A DNA stretch of 30,152 bases, taken from positions 1 to 30,152 of the IMG/VR virus record IMGVR_UViG_3300031578_000246. The stretch is one strand, 5' to 3'. This document shows positions 7,645 through 14,827 of the stretch, piece by piece (position 1 is the first letter of the stretch; each line of letters opens with the position of its first letter). The DNA comes from a virus. The notes under the pieces are model-generated. The model worked only from the letters and a program-made list of their open reading frames with translations, was not told where the DNA came from and ran no database searches. A program made the translations under genes and the position numbers.

Positions 7645-8850
7645 ATGAGCATGACAAATCAAGAGAAACGCGAATTCGTCGTGTCTGTTTTGACAGAGGC
7701 GTTCGGTCCTGATTGTACCGAACTGACCCGCGCTGATGTAGTTTCAGCGATGGAACCCTATCTGGATCAAGTGGCGTTTCCTTTCTGGGTAACTCACGCT
7801 AAGAATCGTTTGAAAAACGGGAACTATAAGTTTCCCCAAATCGACGGCGCCGTAGTGTCTGTCGGTAAACCTAAGGTCGAGAAGGTCGAGAAGGTTGAGG
7901 AAGAGGAAGTCGCGAATGTGGTCTCCTTTGCTCAGCGTAAGTTGGTTCAACCAACTATTAATACGGTCGCTTCTGGTTTTGATGAAAACCTGGTGCCCAA
8001 AAAGAATCCAATGTATGTGCCCTTTGGTTACTACAATACAGTTCATACGGTAGTTAAAAGTGGCATGTTTTACCCCATGTTTGTAACGGGTATGTCAGGT
8101 AACGGTAAAACGCACATGATCGAACAGGTGTGTTCGAAGCTGAAAAGAGAATGCATCCGAGTCAATTTCACCAAAGAAACCGACGAGGATGATCTGATTG
8201 GGGGATTCCGCCTGATCGATGGCGAAACAGTGTTCTTTAAGGGACCTGTTATCAAGGCGATGGAAAGAGGTGCAGTATTGCTTCTAGATGAAATCGACCT
8301 GGCATGCCCCGCTAAGGTTATGTGTCTCCAATCGATATTGGAAGGGTCAGGATACTTCATTAAGAAGACTGGCGAATATATTACGCCTGCTGAGGGTTTT
8401 ACCGCAGTCGCAACAGCAAACACCAAAGGTAAGGGGTCGGATGACGGTCGCTTTATTGCGACCAACGTGTTGAATGAAGCGTTCCTTGAGCGATTCCCTA
8501 TCACGATTGAACAAGAATATCCCCCCGTTGCAATTGAAAAACGCATTATCTTGAAGGAATTCCAATCGCTTGGCGTCGAGGATTCTGACTTTGTACGTAA
8601 ACTGGTCGAGTGGGCGGACATTATCCGCAAGACATTCGAAGTTGGGGGTGTAGACGATATTATCTCCACGCGCCGCCTGATACACATTGCAAAAGCGTAT
8701 TCCATCTTTAAGAATCGTTTGGATGCAATTAACCTTTGTATCAACCGCTTTGATGATGATACCAAGCAGTCCTTTCTTGAACTGTACTCCAAGTTGGACT
8801 CTGATGTAGACTTGTCCAACCTGGGAAAACCAACAAGCCCTGACGAATAA
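7645..8850 (+). CDS. MoxR/CobS-like AAA+ ATPase
   Basis: 401 residues. Residues 1-75 form a separate N-terminal domain (NQEKRE, FPFW, THAKNR) that recurs in the protein at 27472. The linker at about 75-95 is charged and repetitive (VEKVEKVEEEE). The AAA+ core follows: Walker A GMSGNGKT (149-156), Walker B LLLDEID (aspartate 215, glutamate 216), a sensor-like TANT and a FLERF arginine region. These match the MoxR/CobS class, whose hexamers work with VWA proteins such as the CobT-like neighbour to remodel or activate a target. Phage copies are often annotated cobS, but real cobalamin synthesis is doubtful. The ATG at 7645, ten bases after GAGG, is preferred to the ATG at 7651. Confidence 0.88.
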   Translation: MSMTNQEKREFVVSVLTEAFGPDCTELTRADVVSAMEPYLDQVAFPFWVTHAKNRLKNGNYKFPQIDGAVVSVGKPKVEKVEKVEEEEVANVVSFAQRKLVQPTINTVASGFDENLVPKKNPMYVPFGYYNTVHTVVKSGMFYPMFVTGMSGNGKTHMIEQVCSKLKRECIRVNFTKETDEDDLIGGFRLIDGETVFFKGPVIKAMERGAVLLLDEIDLACPAKVMCLQSILEGSGYFIKKTGEYITPAEGFTAVATANTKGKGSDDGRFIATNVLNEAFLERFPITIEQEYPPVAIEKRIILKEFQSLGVEDSDFVRKLVEWADIIRKTFEVGGVDDIISTRRLIHIAKAYSIFKNRLDAINLCINRFDDDTKQSFLELYSKLDSDVDLSNLGKPTSPDE

Positions 8851-8877
8851 AGTCAGGCACCCTGCCGTTCTGGCATT

Positions 8878-8901
8878 ACCCCGCGCTCTGCGGGGTTTTT
8901 T
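8878..8901 (+). terminator. Intrinsic terminator after the AAA+ gene
   Basis: Stem CCCCGC (8879-8884) / GCGGGG (8890-8895), five-base loop, then a run of T from 8896 to 8901. It ends the CobT/CobS-like block directly before a new consensus promoter at 8908. Confidence 0.88.
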
Positions 8902-8907
8902 ATATGG

Positions 8908-8936
8908 TTGACACGGTACATTTTTATCCCTATAAT
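8908..8936 (+). promoter_or_regulatory. Consensus sigma70 promoter
   Basis: TTGACA (8908-8913), 17-bp spacer, TATAAT (8931-8936). It shares TTGACACGG and ATCCCTATAAT with the gene 45 promoter at 9689. It follows the terminator at once and would transcribe the small membrane protein and the LapG-like protease. Confidence 0.85.
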
Positions 8937-8953
8937 AGAGGGATAGATACTAC

Positions 8954-9109
8954 ATGGATAAATTTATGTTAAAAGAATTTTCTTATTTAATACTGGTTAT
9001 TTACCTAATAACGTTTCTCACAGAAGAAGGTACCTTAGGTATATCCGTTGAGGCCGCTACTCGGGATTATTTGGTTCATGAGTTAAAGGTACCCGATAAT
9101 GAGGAGTAA
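8954..9109 (+). CDS. Small membrane protein, unknown function
   Basis: 51 residues. The N-terminus has one hydrophobic stretch (about 10-23, with FSYLILVIYLITFL), followed by a short polar tail. One transmembrane helix with little else suggests an inner-membrane peptide. The ATG lies about 11 nt after the predicted transcript start of the consensus promoter and has only a weak ribosome site. Unknown function; it precedes the LapG-like protease by 21 bp. Confidence 0.5.
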   Translation: MDKFMLKEFSYLILVIYLITFLTEEGTLGISVEAATRDYLVHELKVPDNEE

Positions 9110-9130
9110 TATTCATATGAAGGAGACTAT

Positions 9131-9685
9131 ATGGAATCTGTAAGGTTGGTGGCAAGCAGTCTGACTATGTTAAAAAATATAGAAGGACTTCCGTCTGAAA
9201 GTGACAAGGTACGCTCAATACATAATTGGGTATCAAATAATATTAGGTGGTCTTCTGACAAAGAAATGTATAATGTAGAGGATTATTGGGCCACCCCATA
9301 TGAAACGTTAAAGAAGGAACGAGGCGATTGCGAAGACATTGCCATCTTAAAATATTTTTTAATGTTAAAGGCAGGAGTTTCTGTCGGAACTCTCAGAATT
9401 TCCTTTGTTAAAATGTTGCAACAAGGTAAACAACTGGCTCATATGGTACTGTGTTATTACGATGATCCTGAGGATGATTCTTTTGTTTCCGATTGCATTA
9501 ACCCTAAACTATTAAGGTTTAATGAAAGATCGGATCTTACTCTGGTTTATGGATTTAACCATGACAACCTGTGGGTTGGTAATTCAAAAATGCCAGCGGG
9601 AGTTAATCCAGAACAGGCATTAAAGACCTGGAAAGATGTTAGGGCCCGTATGTCCGAAGAAATAGAAGATAATAAGTGGTACTAG
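9131..9685 (+). CDS. Transglutaminase-like cysteine protease (BTLCP / LapG-like)
   Basis: 184 residues. It has the bacterial transglutaminase-like cysteine protease signature: RGDCEDIA with the nucleophile at C67, AHMVL with H104 and SDCINP with D121, in the order and spacing of LapG. D66, E68 and D69 flank the cysteine, as do the calcium-binding residues of LapG. In pseudomonads LapG cleaves the biofilm adhesin LapA in the periplasm. No signal peptide is visible here, so the protein should stay in the cytoplasm until lysis unless exported another way. AAGGAG precedes the ATG. The substrate is unknown: host adhesin, another phage protein or a defence protein are all possible. Confidence 0.8.
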   Translation: MESVRLVASSLTMLKNIEGLPSESDKVRSIHNWVSNNIRWSSDKEMYNVEDYWATPYETLKKERGDCEDIAILKYFLMLKAGVSVGTLRISFVKMLQQGKQLAHMVLCYYDDPEDDSFVSDCINPKLLRFNERSDLTLVYGFNHDNLWVGNSKMPAGVNPEQALKTWKDVRARMSEEIEDNKWY

Positions 9686-9688
9686 GGC

Positions 9689-9717
9689 TTGACACGGCCC
9701 TAAAATATCCCTATAAT
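9689..9717 (+). promoter_or_regulatory. Consensus sigma70 promoter for gene 45
   Basis: TTGACA (9689-9694), 17-bp spacer, TATAAT (9712-9717). The leader of about 50 nt ends in a strong site AGGAG eight bases before the gene 45 ATG. It is closely similar to the promoter at 8908. Confidence 0.85.
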
Positions 9718-9776
9718 GATATATGAAAGTGTGAGAAATGGCTTGTTGCCGTTAAATTTATATTAGGAGAACACAA

Positions 9777-10451
9777 ATGAAGTTAGACGATTTTACTCAG
9801 GAAGTATTGAAGAATTTTTCGGATATACAACCCAATATCGTTATACACCCCGGAAAGGAGATTAAAACCCTTTCTGAATCCAGAAATATTATGGCGAGAG
9901 TCAACCTTAACCAAGAGTTTACCAATGAGGTACGTATCTATGACCTCAAGGAATTCCTTGGTGTTTTGCGTCTGTTGGATAGTCCCGATATTACCTTCCA
10001 TGAAACTCATGTACTTGTCGCCGACGGCGTAGGCCGATCCCGTATCAAGTACTTTTTTGCGGATGGTAATACTCTTACCGTACCTGCAAAGGACATTGCA
10101 ATGCCTAAGGCAGAGGTCATGTTTGAGTTGGACGAAAAGACCCTGAACTCAATACGCTCTGCAGCGGGGGCATTGGGCCATGAGAAATTCACAGTCAAGA
10201 AAATTGATGGAACTATTGTTCTGACCGTCGAAGATGTGGAAGATGATACGTCTAACAAATACTCCGTCGATGTGCCTGGTACCGCAGATCATGATGATTT
10301 TGTGTTTATACTTAACGTGAATAACGTTAAGGTAATTCCAGGAGATTATACGGTAAGTATGTCGTCCAAACGCATTTCTAAATTCAAGAATAAGACTCAT
10401 GATCTTGAATATTGGATTGCCTTGGATAAATCCTCCGTATATAATGGATAA
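9777..10451 (+). CDS. 45: Sliding clamp, DNA polymerase processivity factor gp45
   Basis: 224 residues (T4 gp45 is 228). The sequence has the two-domain clamp pattern of T4-type gp45: an N-terminal IRIYDLKEFLGVLRLL-like helix/strand unit, a central FELDEKTLNSIRSAAGAL helix opening the second domain, and the C-terminal repeat ending in DLEYWIALD. The trimer encircles DNA, holds polymerase gp43 on its template and, loaded by gp44/62, also activates gp55-dependent late promoters. It has its own consensus promoter and a strong ribosome site, which fits the large amount of clamp needed. Confidence 0.92.
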   Translation: MKLDDFTQEVLKNFSDIQPNIVIHPGKEIKTLSESRNIMARVNLNQEFTNEVRIYDLKEFLGVLRLLDSPDITFHETHVLVADGVGRSRIKYFFADGNTLTVPAKDIAMPKAEVMFELDEKTLNSIRSAAGALGHEKFTVKKIDGTIVLTVEDVEDDTSNKYSVDVPGTADHDDFVFILNVNNVKVIPGDYTVSMSSKRISKFKNKTHDLEYWIALDKSSVYNG

Positions 10452-10469
10452 GTAAACATTCGTAAACCC

Positions 10470-10485
10470 TAAACCCGATGGTTTA
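10470..10485 (+). repeat. Short perfect hairpin downstream of gene 45
   Basis: TAAACC, loop CGAT, GGTTTA. No T-tract follows, so it is not a clear terminator. It sits between gene 45 and the 79-residue gene and could lower read-through or stabilise the gene 45 mRNA end. Confidence 0.5.
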
Positions 10486-10508
10486 ATTAAAAGAAGGAAG
10501 TAAAAAAA

Positions 10509-10748
10509 ATGAGTGAAGATAAAAAAGAAGTTGAAGTGGTAGAACCTGAAGTAGTAATGTCTCCTGTTTCAGATCATGATGAAATTTATGATATTGGTAA
10601 TAAGGTAGGCCGTAGCGTTATTGCTGTTATCGATACTATGACCCAGCGTGGGGGATTCAAAGGTGAGGAACTTAGCACCATTGGTCAATTGCGCGATCAG
10701 TGTATTCGAATGGTACAGATCGTAGAAGCGCACCAAAGTAAGTATTGA
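10509..10748 (+). CDS. Small acidic protein between clamp and clamp-loader genes
   Basis: 79 residues, not recognised. The first 25 residues are highly charged with alternating K/E/V (EVEVVEPEVV) and probably unfolded. The rest looks helical (IGNKVGRSVIAVIDTMTQ and IGQLRDQCIRMVQIVEAH). AAGGAAG lies upstream of the ATG. Its place between genes 45 and 44 suggests a replication accessory role, but nothing in the sequence proves it. Confidence 0.7.
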   Translation: MSEDKKEVEVVEPEVVMSPVSDHDEIYDIGNKVGRSVIAVIDTMTQRGGFKGEELSTIGQLRDQCIRMVQIVEAHQSKY

Positions 10749-10755
10749 TACACCC

Positions 10756-10785
10756 AGGACCAGGCGGGCCAAGGATACTGGTCCT
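10756..10785 (+). repeat. Perfect 8-bp inverted repeat before gene 44
   Basis: AGGACCAG (10756-10763) and CTGGTCCT (10778-10785) with a 14-base loop. It forms the first of two consecutive hairpins in the 91-bp gap; the second, at 10793, looks like a terminator. Confidence 0.55.
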
Positions 10786-10792
10786 ATCGTGA

Positions 10793-10818
10793 GGGGCTAA
10801 GGATGGCCCCGACTTTTT
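10793..10818 (+). terminator. Probable intrinsic terminator between the 79-residue gene and gene 44
   Basis: GGGGC (10793-10797) / GCCCC (10806-10810) with an eight-base loop, then GAC and TTTTT. Only three bases separate stem and T-run, so termination may be partial. That would let some gene 45 transcripts continue into gene 44, since no clear promoter lies in between. Confidence 0.6.
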
Positions 10819-10839
10819 ATATTATGAGGCAGACTAAGA

Positions 10840-11775
10840 ATGTCCAATGAATTCCTTTGGGTGGAAAGATACAGGCCAACCACGGTACAAGAAACAATAT
10901 TACCAAAACGTCTGAAAGATATTATGCTGAAGGTCGTATCTGGGGGAGAAGTGCCCAATATGATACTATCTGGTACAGCAGGTATAGGTAAGACAACAGT
11001 GGCTCGAGCGATATGCAATGAACTGAACCTTGATTATATCATGATTAACGGTTCCGAAGAAGGCAATATCGACACTCTACGCGGTAAAATTAAACAGTTT
11101 GCATCATCGGTCTCCCTGCATGGGGGATATAAGGTGGTCATACTTGACGAGGCAGACTATCTGAATGCTCAGTCAACCCAACCTGCATTACGAGGATTCA
11201 TCGAAGAATTTTCTGACAACTGTAGGTTTATTCTAACTTGTAATTTCAAACACAAGATCATCGAACCTCTGCATAGTAGATGTTCTTTATTCGAATTTAA
11301 TGCGACAAAGAAAGAACTACCAGAACTGTGTGGTTTATTCTTGACCCGCCTGGAAGATATTCTGGATAAAGAAGGCGTGGAGTTTGATAGATCCACCCTG
11401 GCTGATATCATCAAACGATATTTGCCCGATTGGCGTAAGATCATAGGTGCGGTGCAAACCAATGCTATGACAGGCAATGTATGTGGCCAAACGGTGGTGA
11501 TAGAGGAGTCCTCATTTGAGGAGTTGTTTAAACACCTCAAAGATGGTGACTTCAAGGGAATGCGGCAGTGGGTTGCTAGTCACGTCGATTTAGAATCGGC
11601 CTCGGTGTTTCGAGGCATCTATGATAGAATGACTAACAAGGTAAAACCTGAGAGTATACCACATTTGGTTTTGATACTTGCGGACTATCAGTATAAGGAC
11701 GCCTTTGTAGCAGACCACGAATTGAATATGGTTGCCTGCATGGTTGAGTTAATGGGCGCGGTGAAATTCGTATGA
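10840..11775 (+). CDS. 44: Clamp loader large subunit gp44 (AAA+ ATPase)
   Basis: 311 residues (T4 gp44 is 319). Starts with the clamp-loader hallmark WVERYRP, then Walker A GTAGIGKT (45-52), Walker B ILDEAD (DEAD at 103-106) and the SRC arginine-finger motif (146-148). Four gp44 and one gp62 form the loader that opens the gp45 ring and places it at primer-template ends. In T4, gene 62 follows directly. Here four other proteins (64, 72, 128 and 433 residues) plus a 66-residue one come first. The stop overlaps the next start in ATGA. Confidence 0.95.
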   Translation: MSNEFLWVERYRPTTVQETILPKRLKDIMLKVVSGGEVPNMILSGTAGIGKTTVARAICNELNLDYIMINGSEEGNIDTLRGKIKQFASSVSLHGGYKVVILDEADYLNAQSTQPALRGFIEEFSDNCRFILTCNFKHKIIEPLHSRCSLFEFNATKKELPELCGLFLTRLEDILDKEGVEFDRSTLADIIKRYLPDWRKIIGAVQTNAMTGNVCGQTVVIEESSFEELFKHLKDGDFKGMRQWVASHVDLESASVFRGIYDRMTNKVKPESIPHLVLILADYQYKDAFVADHELNMVACMVELMGAVKFV

Positions 11776-11966
11776 GTTTACAAGACGACTATTATGACGT
11801 GTTACATACCTTAGAGGTACATGCACCTGATAATGTACTGGCCTTTGAACGCATATGGTTTGCCTTCTGCGATATTGAAACGCAACAAATGGTACGTGTA
11901 GGAGAATTAACGCCTGAACAATATTGGGAATGGCATAAGGCCAGAAAGGAGAAGTTAAAAATATGA
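11772..11966 (+). CDS. Small conserved-type phage protein, unknown
   Basis: 64 residues, not recognised. Helical and rich in aromatic residues (FERIWFAFCDI, EQYWEWHKARKEK). Both its start and its stop overlap neighbouring genes by ATGA, so it is probably translated together with gene 44 and the 72-residue protein. No function can be assigned. Confidence 0.7.
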   Translation: MSLQDDYYDVLHTLEVHAPDNVLAFERIWFAFCDIETQQMVRVGELTPEQYWEWHKARKEKLKI

Positions 11967-12181
11967 ACAGCATAGATTTTTGTTATTGGTTGCAAGGATA
12001 CTTTGAAATATCCGATGCCAAGTCATTGAATGAACGCCAAACCGAGGTATTGAAAAATCATCTTCACCTGGTGTTTAAACATGAGATTGATCCTCTTAGA
12101 GAGGAACAAACACCAACTCCTACGTCGGTATTAAATACTGCTCACACAGGACTAGATAACGATACTTTGGTTAGGTGTTAG
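11963..12181 (+). CDS. Small phage protein with FCYWLQGYFE motif, unknown
   Basis: 72 residues. The N-terminal pattern FCYWLQGYFEI followed by QTEVLKNHLHLVFKHEIDP resembles a short helical protein seen in many tailed phages, without known role. AAGGAG lies 12 bases upstream. The C-terminal 25 residues are rich in T and P and probably unfolded. Confidence 0.72.
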   Translation: MNSIDFCYWLQGYFEISDAKSLNERQTEVLKNHLHLVFKHEIDPLREEQTPTPTSVLNTAHTGLDNDTLVRC

Positions 12182-12184
12182 ACA

Positions 12185-12571
12185 ATGCGTAAAAGAACGT
12201 ATAAAGAAAAGACAGATTATCTATTAGCGTGTCTAGGTGAGGAGTGTGGAGAAGTACAACAATTGGTTGGTAAGTCTCTACGTTTCGGTTTACTTTCCGA
12301 AAATCCTCATAACGGTGACATAAACATGATTTTGTTGCGTAACGAGATAAATGATATTTCGGCCGCCTGGATGGCTTTGAAAGAACATATTGGGCTCGCA
12401 CCATATGATCCTAGGGATCAAACCCACATTGACGCTAAAATTGAAAAGATGGAACTGTATTCTGACCCTAAGTATTACGTGGATGACGCCATAGGCGAGG
12501 AAATACCCGACCAAGGTCAAGAGTCGTCTTTACCCTCAGAATCCAATGGAGGCGCTCCTGGCGCGTCCTAG
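12185..12571 (+). CDS. MazG-like NTP pyrophosphohydrolase
   Basis: 128 residues. The all-alpha NTP-PPase metal motif is visible: GEECGEV (E19, E20, E23) and, about 30 residues later, RNEINDISAAW (E54, D57), giving the EExxE...ExxD pattern. Family members hydrolyse nucleoside triphosphates to monophosphates, acting on non-canonical dNTPs or, as proposed for phage MazG, on host alarmones. The last 20 residues (GQESSLPSESNGGAPG) are low-complexity and look like a disordered tail. It starts three bases after the preceding stop. The exact substrate cannot be read from the sequence. Confidence 0.75.
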   Translation: MRKRTYKEKTDYLLACLGEECGEVQQLVGKSLRFGLLSENPHNGDINMILLRNEINDISAAWMALKEHIGLAPYDPRDQTHIDAKIEKMELYSDPKYYVDDAIGEEIPDQGQESSLPSESNGGAPGAS

Positions 12572-12607
12572 ACCCACCGCACCCCAATAGAATCAAGAGC
12601 TTACATA

Positions 12608-13909
12608 ATGGACATAGAAAAACAGTGGGAAACATGGTTAGAGAAGAATCCTCAGGATTCGTACCGTCATATTGACCCTGATGAACTTAAAGATAGACTT
12701 ATACGGGAACTGACTTATGTTTCCGCTATGACTGTGGAAGAATATACCCTCTATCAGAAGTGGTTGGAAATTCATGAGAAATACCCAACCCGTAAAGTAG
12801 ACACCCTTTTTGGTGAGGAACTACAACTGGTCGACCATTCGAAAGGTAAGTTTATTAATAAGGTCAAGGCGAACATGTGGATGCCTAATGACATTAATGA
12901 TTATATGAAACTTGAACCTACTCTGATATTCACAGACGATTCCTCTGTTACAGATGATGTTGGTCTTGATGGTAAGTCAACCGCTACCGAAAACAAACGT
13001 ACCGCAGAACTGTCTGAGGTGTGGGCCACTCTACGGGTGTTCGGTTCTACCATGAAAAATAACTCCAATATTGGCCGTAATATGCACTTCATAGTGCAAG
13101 ATAAAGTTTCAGGCAAATACCTTGGAGTTATCTGTATTACAGGTGACTTCCTGGACCTGACTCCTCGCGATAAGTATATTGGTTGGGATAGACATTCTAA
13201 AACCATGGAAGGTATGATTAACCACACCTGCATTGGTTCTACGATTGTGCCTCTACAACCTCTTGGTTTTAATTATGTTGGGGGTAAACTACTAGCTCTG
13301 TTATGTTTATCTGATACGGTACAGGACCTATGGTTGTCCCGATATGGAGATAAACTGGTGGGTGTGACAACAACCTCCTTATATGGTTCATTCTCTCAAT
13401 ATCAGAACCTTGCACATTGGAAGAAAAGAGGACACTCCTCAGGTTCAGTATCATATGAACCTTCCAAAGAGGCCACGTATATGATGCGTGATTGGATTAA
13501 AGAGAACTATACTAGAAAATACTTTGAATGGTATGGTGCAATGAACGCAAAGGGACAACCCTATAAGCGTGACCATAAGAACCGATCAAGGACCTTTGCT
13601 TTCTCCAAACTTGGTATACCTAAAGAACTGATTAAATCAGACCACTCCCGAGGAATATATTTCTCTACCCTGTATGATAACAGTAGGGAATTCTTACGAA
13701 AGGAGTGTGGTGTTGAAGATTTGAAGAAATCGTTTGCCACCGATGAACAAACTTTAGTACAATTATGGAAAGAGAGATACGCTTCCAAGAGAGTTAAGAA
13801 TTTATCAGAACAAGGTCGATGTAATATGGCCAGTCTTTTTTATGACGATCTGATATACATGACTTGGGAAGAAACCAAAGAGAAATACTTGAAGGAGATA
13901 GGAAGATAA
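12608..13909 (+). CDS. DUF4338 / DruA-like protein, putative
   Basis: 433 residues. The central part (about 150-290) matches the pattern I know from DUF4338, the domain of Druantia protein DruA: a strand pair with GKYLGVICI, then PRDKYIGW, an N..C-containing link to an IVPLQPLGFNYVGGKLLALL helix, LW..RYGDKLVGVTTTS and QYQNLAHWKKRGHSSG, in the same order. The N-terminal 130 residues and basic C-terminal 120 residues are unrecognised. DruA belongs to an anti-phage system; its biochemical role is unclear to me. A phage copy could be a decoy, an inter-phage weapon or a domesticated nucleic-acid enzyme. It sits between MazG and gene 62. The resemblance is by eye. Confidence 0.5.
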   Translation: MDIEKQWETWLEKNPQDSYRHIDPDELKDRLIRELTYVSAMTVEEYTLYQKWLEIHEKYPTRKVDTLFGEELQLVDHSKGKFINKVKANMWMPNDINDYMKLEPTLIFTDDSSVTDDVGLDGKSTATENKRTAELSEVWATLRVFGSTMKNNSNIGRNMHFIVQDKVSGKYLGVICITGDFLDLTPRDKYIGWDRHSKTMEGMINHTCIGSTIVPLQPLGFNYVGGKLLALLCLSDTVQDLWLSRYGDKLVGVTTTSLYGSFSQYQNLAHWKKRGHSSGSVSYEPSKEATYMMRDWIKENYTRKYFEWYGAMNAKGQPYKRDHKNRSRTFAFSKLGIPKELIKSDHSRGIYFSTLYDNSREFLRKECGVEDLKKSFATDEQTLVQLWKERYASKRVKNLSEQGRCNMASLFYDDLIYMTWEETKEKYLKEIGR

Positions 13910-14109
13910 TGGTTAATAGAAATTTATTCATGGCAAGAAAGAAACAATGGGGTACCAATCCAACCGAAATGCAATGGCCCAAAATTTGGCGGCCTTGTCA
14001 TACGGTAAGGGCAGAGAAGGCTCATTTAAAGGAGGTTGCTGAAAAGGAAAAAGAAGCCGCCTTGATGACAAAGTATAATGAAAATGCAAAGATTGTTAAT
14101 GAATCCTAA
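13909..14109 (+). CDS. Small basic protein, unknown
   Basis: 66 residues from the ATG at 13909, which overlaps the preceding stop (TAATG) and follows GGAAG. A longer start at 13864 would run back into the upstream gene and lacks a ribosome site. The first half is basic with several tryptophans; the second half is a charged helix (EKAHLKEVAEKEKEAALM). Not recognised. Confidence 0.65.
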   Translation: MVNRNLFMARKKQWGTNPTEMQWPKIWRPCHTVRAEKAHLKEVAEKEKEAALMTKYNENAKIVNES

Positions 14110-14137
14110 CCCCGATCAATTGCAGGTATTATGACTA

Positions 14138-14521
14138 ATGGGACCATTTGATTATTTAAATGCGATAAACTTCACCAAAGAAGATATCATGGAATTTCCT
14201 GAGGACGAGAAGGCATATACTCCGTTTATGGTGAACCGTGGTCTATCATACTTTCAAGATACTGTTATCTTGGCAAATGAAATGAATATCAATAACCATA
14301 TATCCTCGCGTATGCAATTTGACTTCCTTAAGTCTATTGTACGTAAACGTAAGAGATTCTCCAAGTGGTTGAAGGCCTCATACCCTGCTGACCTGGAAGT
14401 TGTGAAGGAATATTATGGTTACAGTAATGATAAAGCCTCCCAGGCCCTGAGAATGTTAACGTCTGAACAGGTGGAAGAGTTAAAGAAACGGTTATACAAA
14501 GGCGGTAAGAAAAAGAAATGA
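14138..14521 (+). CDS. 62: Clamp loader small subunit gp62
   Basis: 127 residues, clearly shorter than T4 gp62 (187). The stretch YTPFMVNRGLSYFQDTV, then ANEMN, then KRKRFSKWLK and EYYGYSNDKASQAL followed by LTSEQVEELKK is the signature I know from short gp62 of T4-like marine phages. It has no ATPase motif; in the family it is the fifth subunit that links the gp44 ring to the clamp and DNA. The basic C-terminus ends in GGKKKK. The start at 14138 is weakly supported (AGG about 11 bases upstream). The stop overlaps the next start by ATGA. Confidence 0.82.
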   Translation: MGPFDYLNAINFTKEDIMEFPEDEKAYTPFMVNRGLSYFQDTVILANEMNINNHISSRMQFDFLKSIVRKRKRFSKWLKASYPADLEVVKEYYGYSNDKASQALRMLTSEQVEELKKRLYKGGKKKK

Positions 14522-14826
14522 AGTGTGACCACAAAAGTATGATGTATACTCCAGATATGATGCGAGGTACCTGTCAGCTCTGCGGCGCGGTCTGGAAACG
14601 CCGCCGCGATGTAGTGCCGGATGATAGAGGTACATGGACTGATAAAACATATAGGTTTCAGTTTTCGAATGTTGTTGTGGTTGATGACAATCAGATTGGA
14701 GTGATTGTTAAGACTTGGGCTGATGATACGTATGAGGTGTATGTCAGATCAACAAACAGCGTGGTTCTATATCCTGAATCCGCAATTAAACATTTTGTAT
14801 ATGACAAAGAATTAAGGGAAGTATAA
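14518..14826 (+). CDS. Zinc-finger / KOW-like small protein, unknown
   Basis: 102 residues. An N-terminal zinc site is likely: CDHKSM, then CQLCG about 14 residues later, giving a C-H...C-C pattern, followed by KRRRD. The C-terminal half (IGVIVKTWADDTYEVYVRS... and VLYPESAIKHF) reads like a small SH3/KOW-type beta barrel. Such layouts bind nucleic acid or RNA polymerase, but the target is unknown. Translationally coupled to gene 62 by a four-base overlap. Confidence 0.7.
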   Translation: MKCDHKSMMYTPDMMRGTCQLCGAVWKRRRDVVPDDRGTWTDKTYRFQFSNVVVVDDNQIGVIVKTWADDTYEVYVRSTNSVVLYPESAIKHFVYDKELREV

Positions 14827-14827
14827 T

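Noticed and set aside
8070-8819. 249-residue minus-strand open frame
   Set aside because: It lies wholly opposite the well-supported AAA+ gene and shows no recognisable domain; all other genes are on the plus strand.
5201-8850. Cobalamin (vitamin B12) synthesis function for the CobT/CobS-like pair
   Set aside because: The domain match is real, but no CobN or other corrin enzyme is in the window and the N-terminal peptidase-like domain points to another use.
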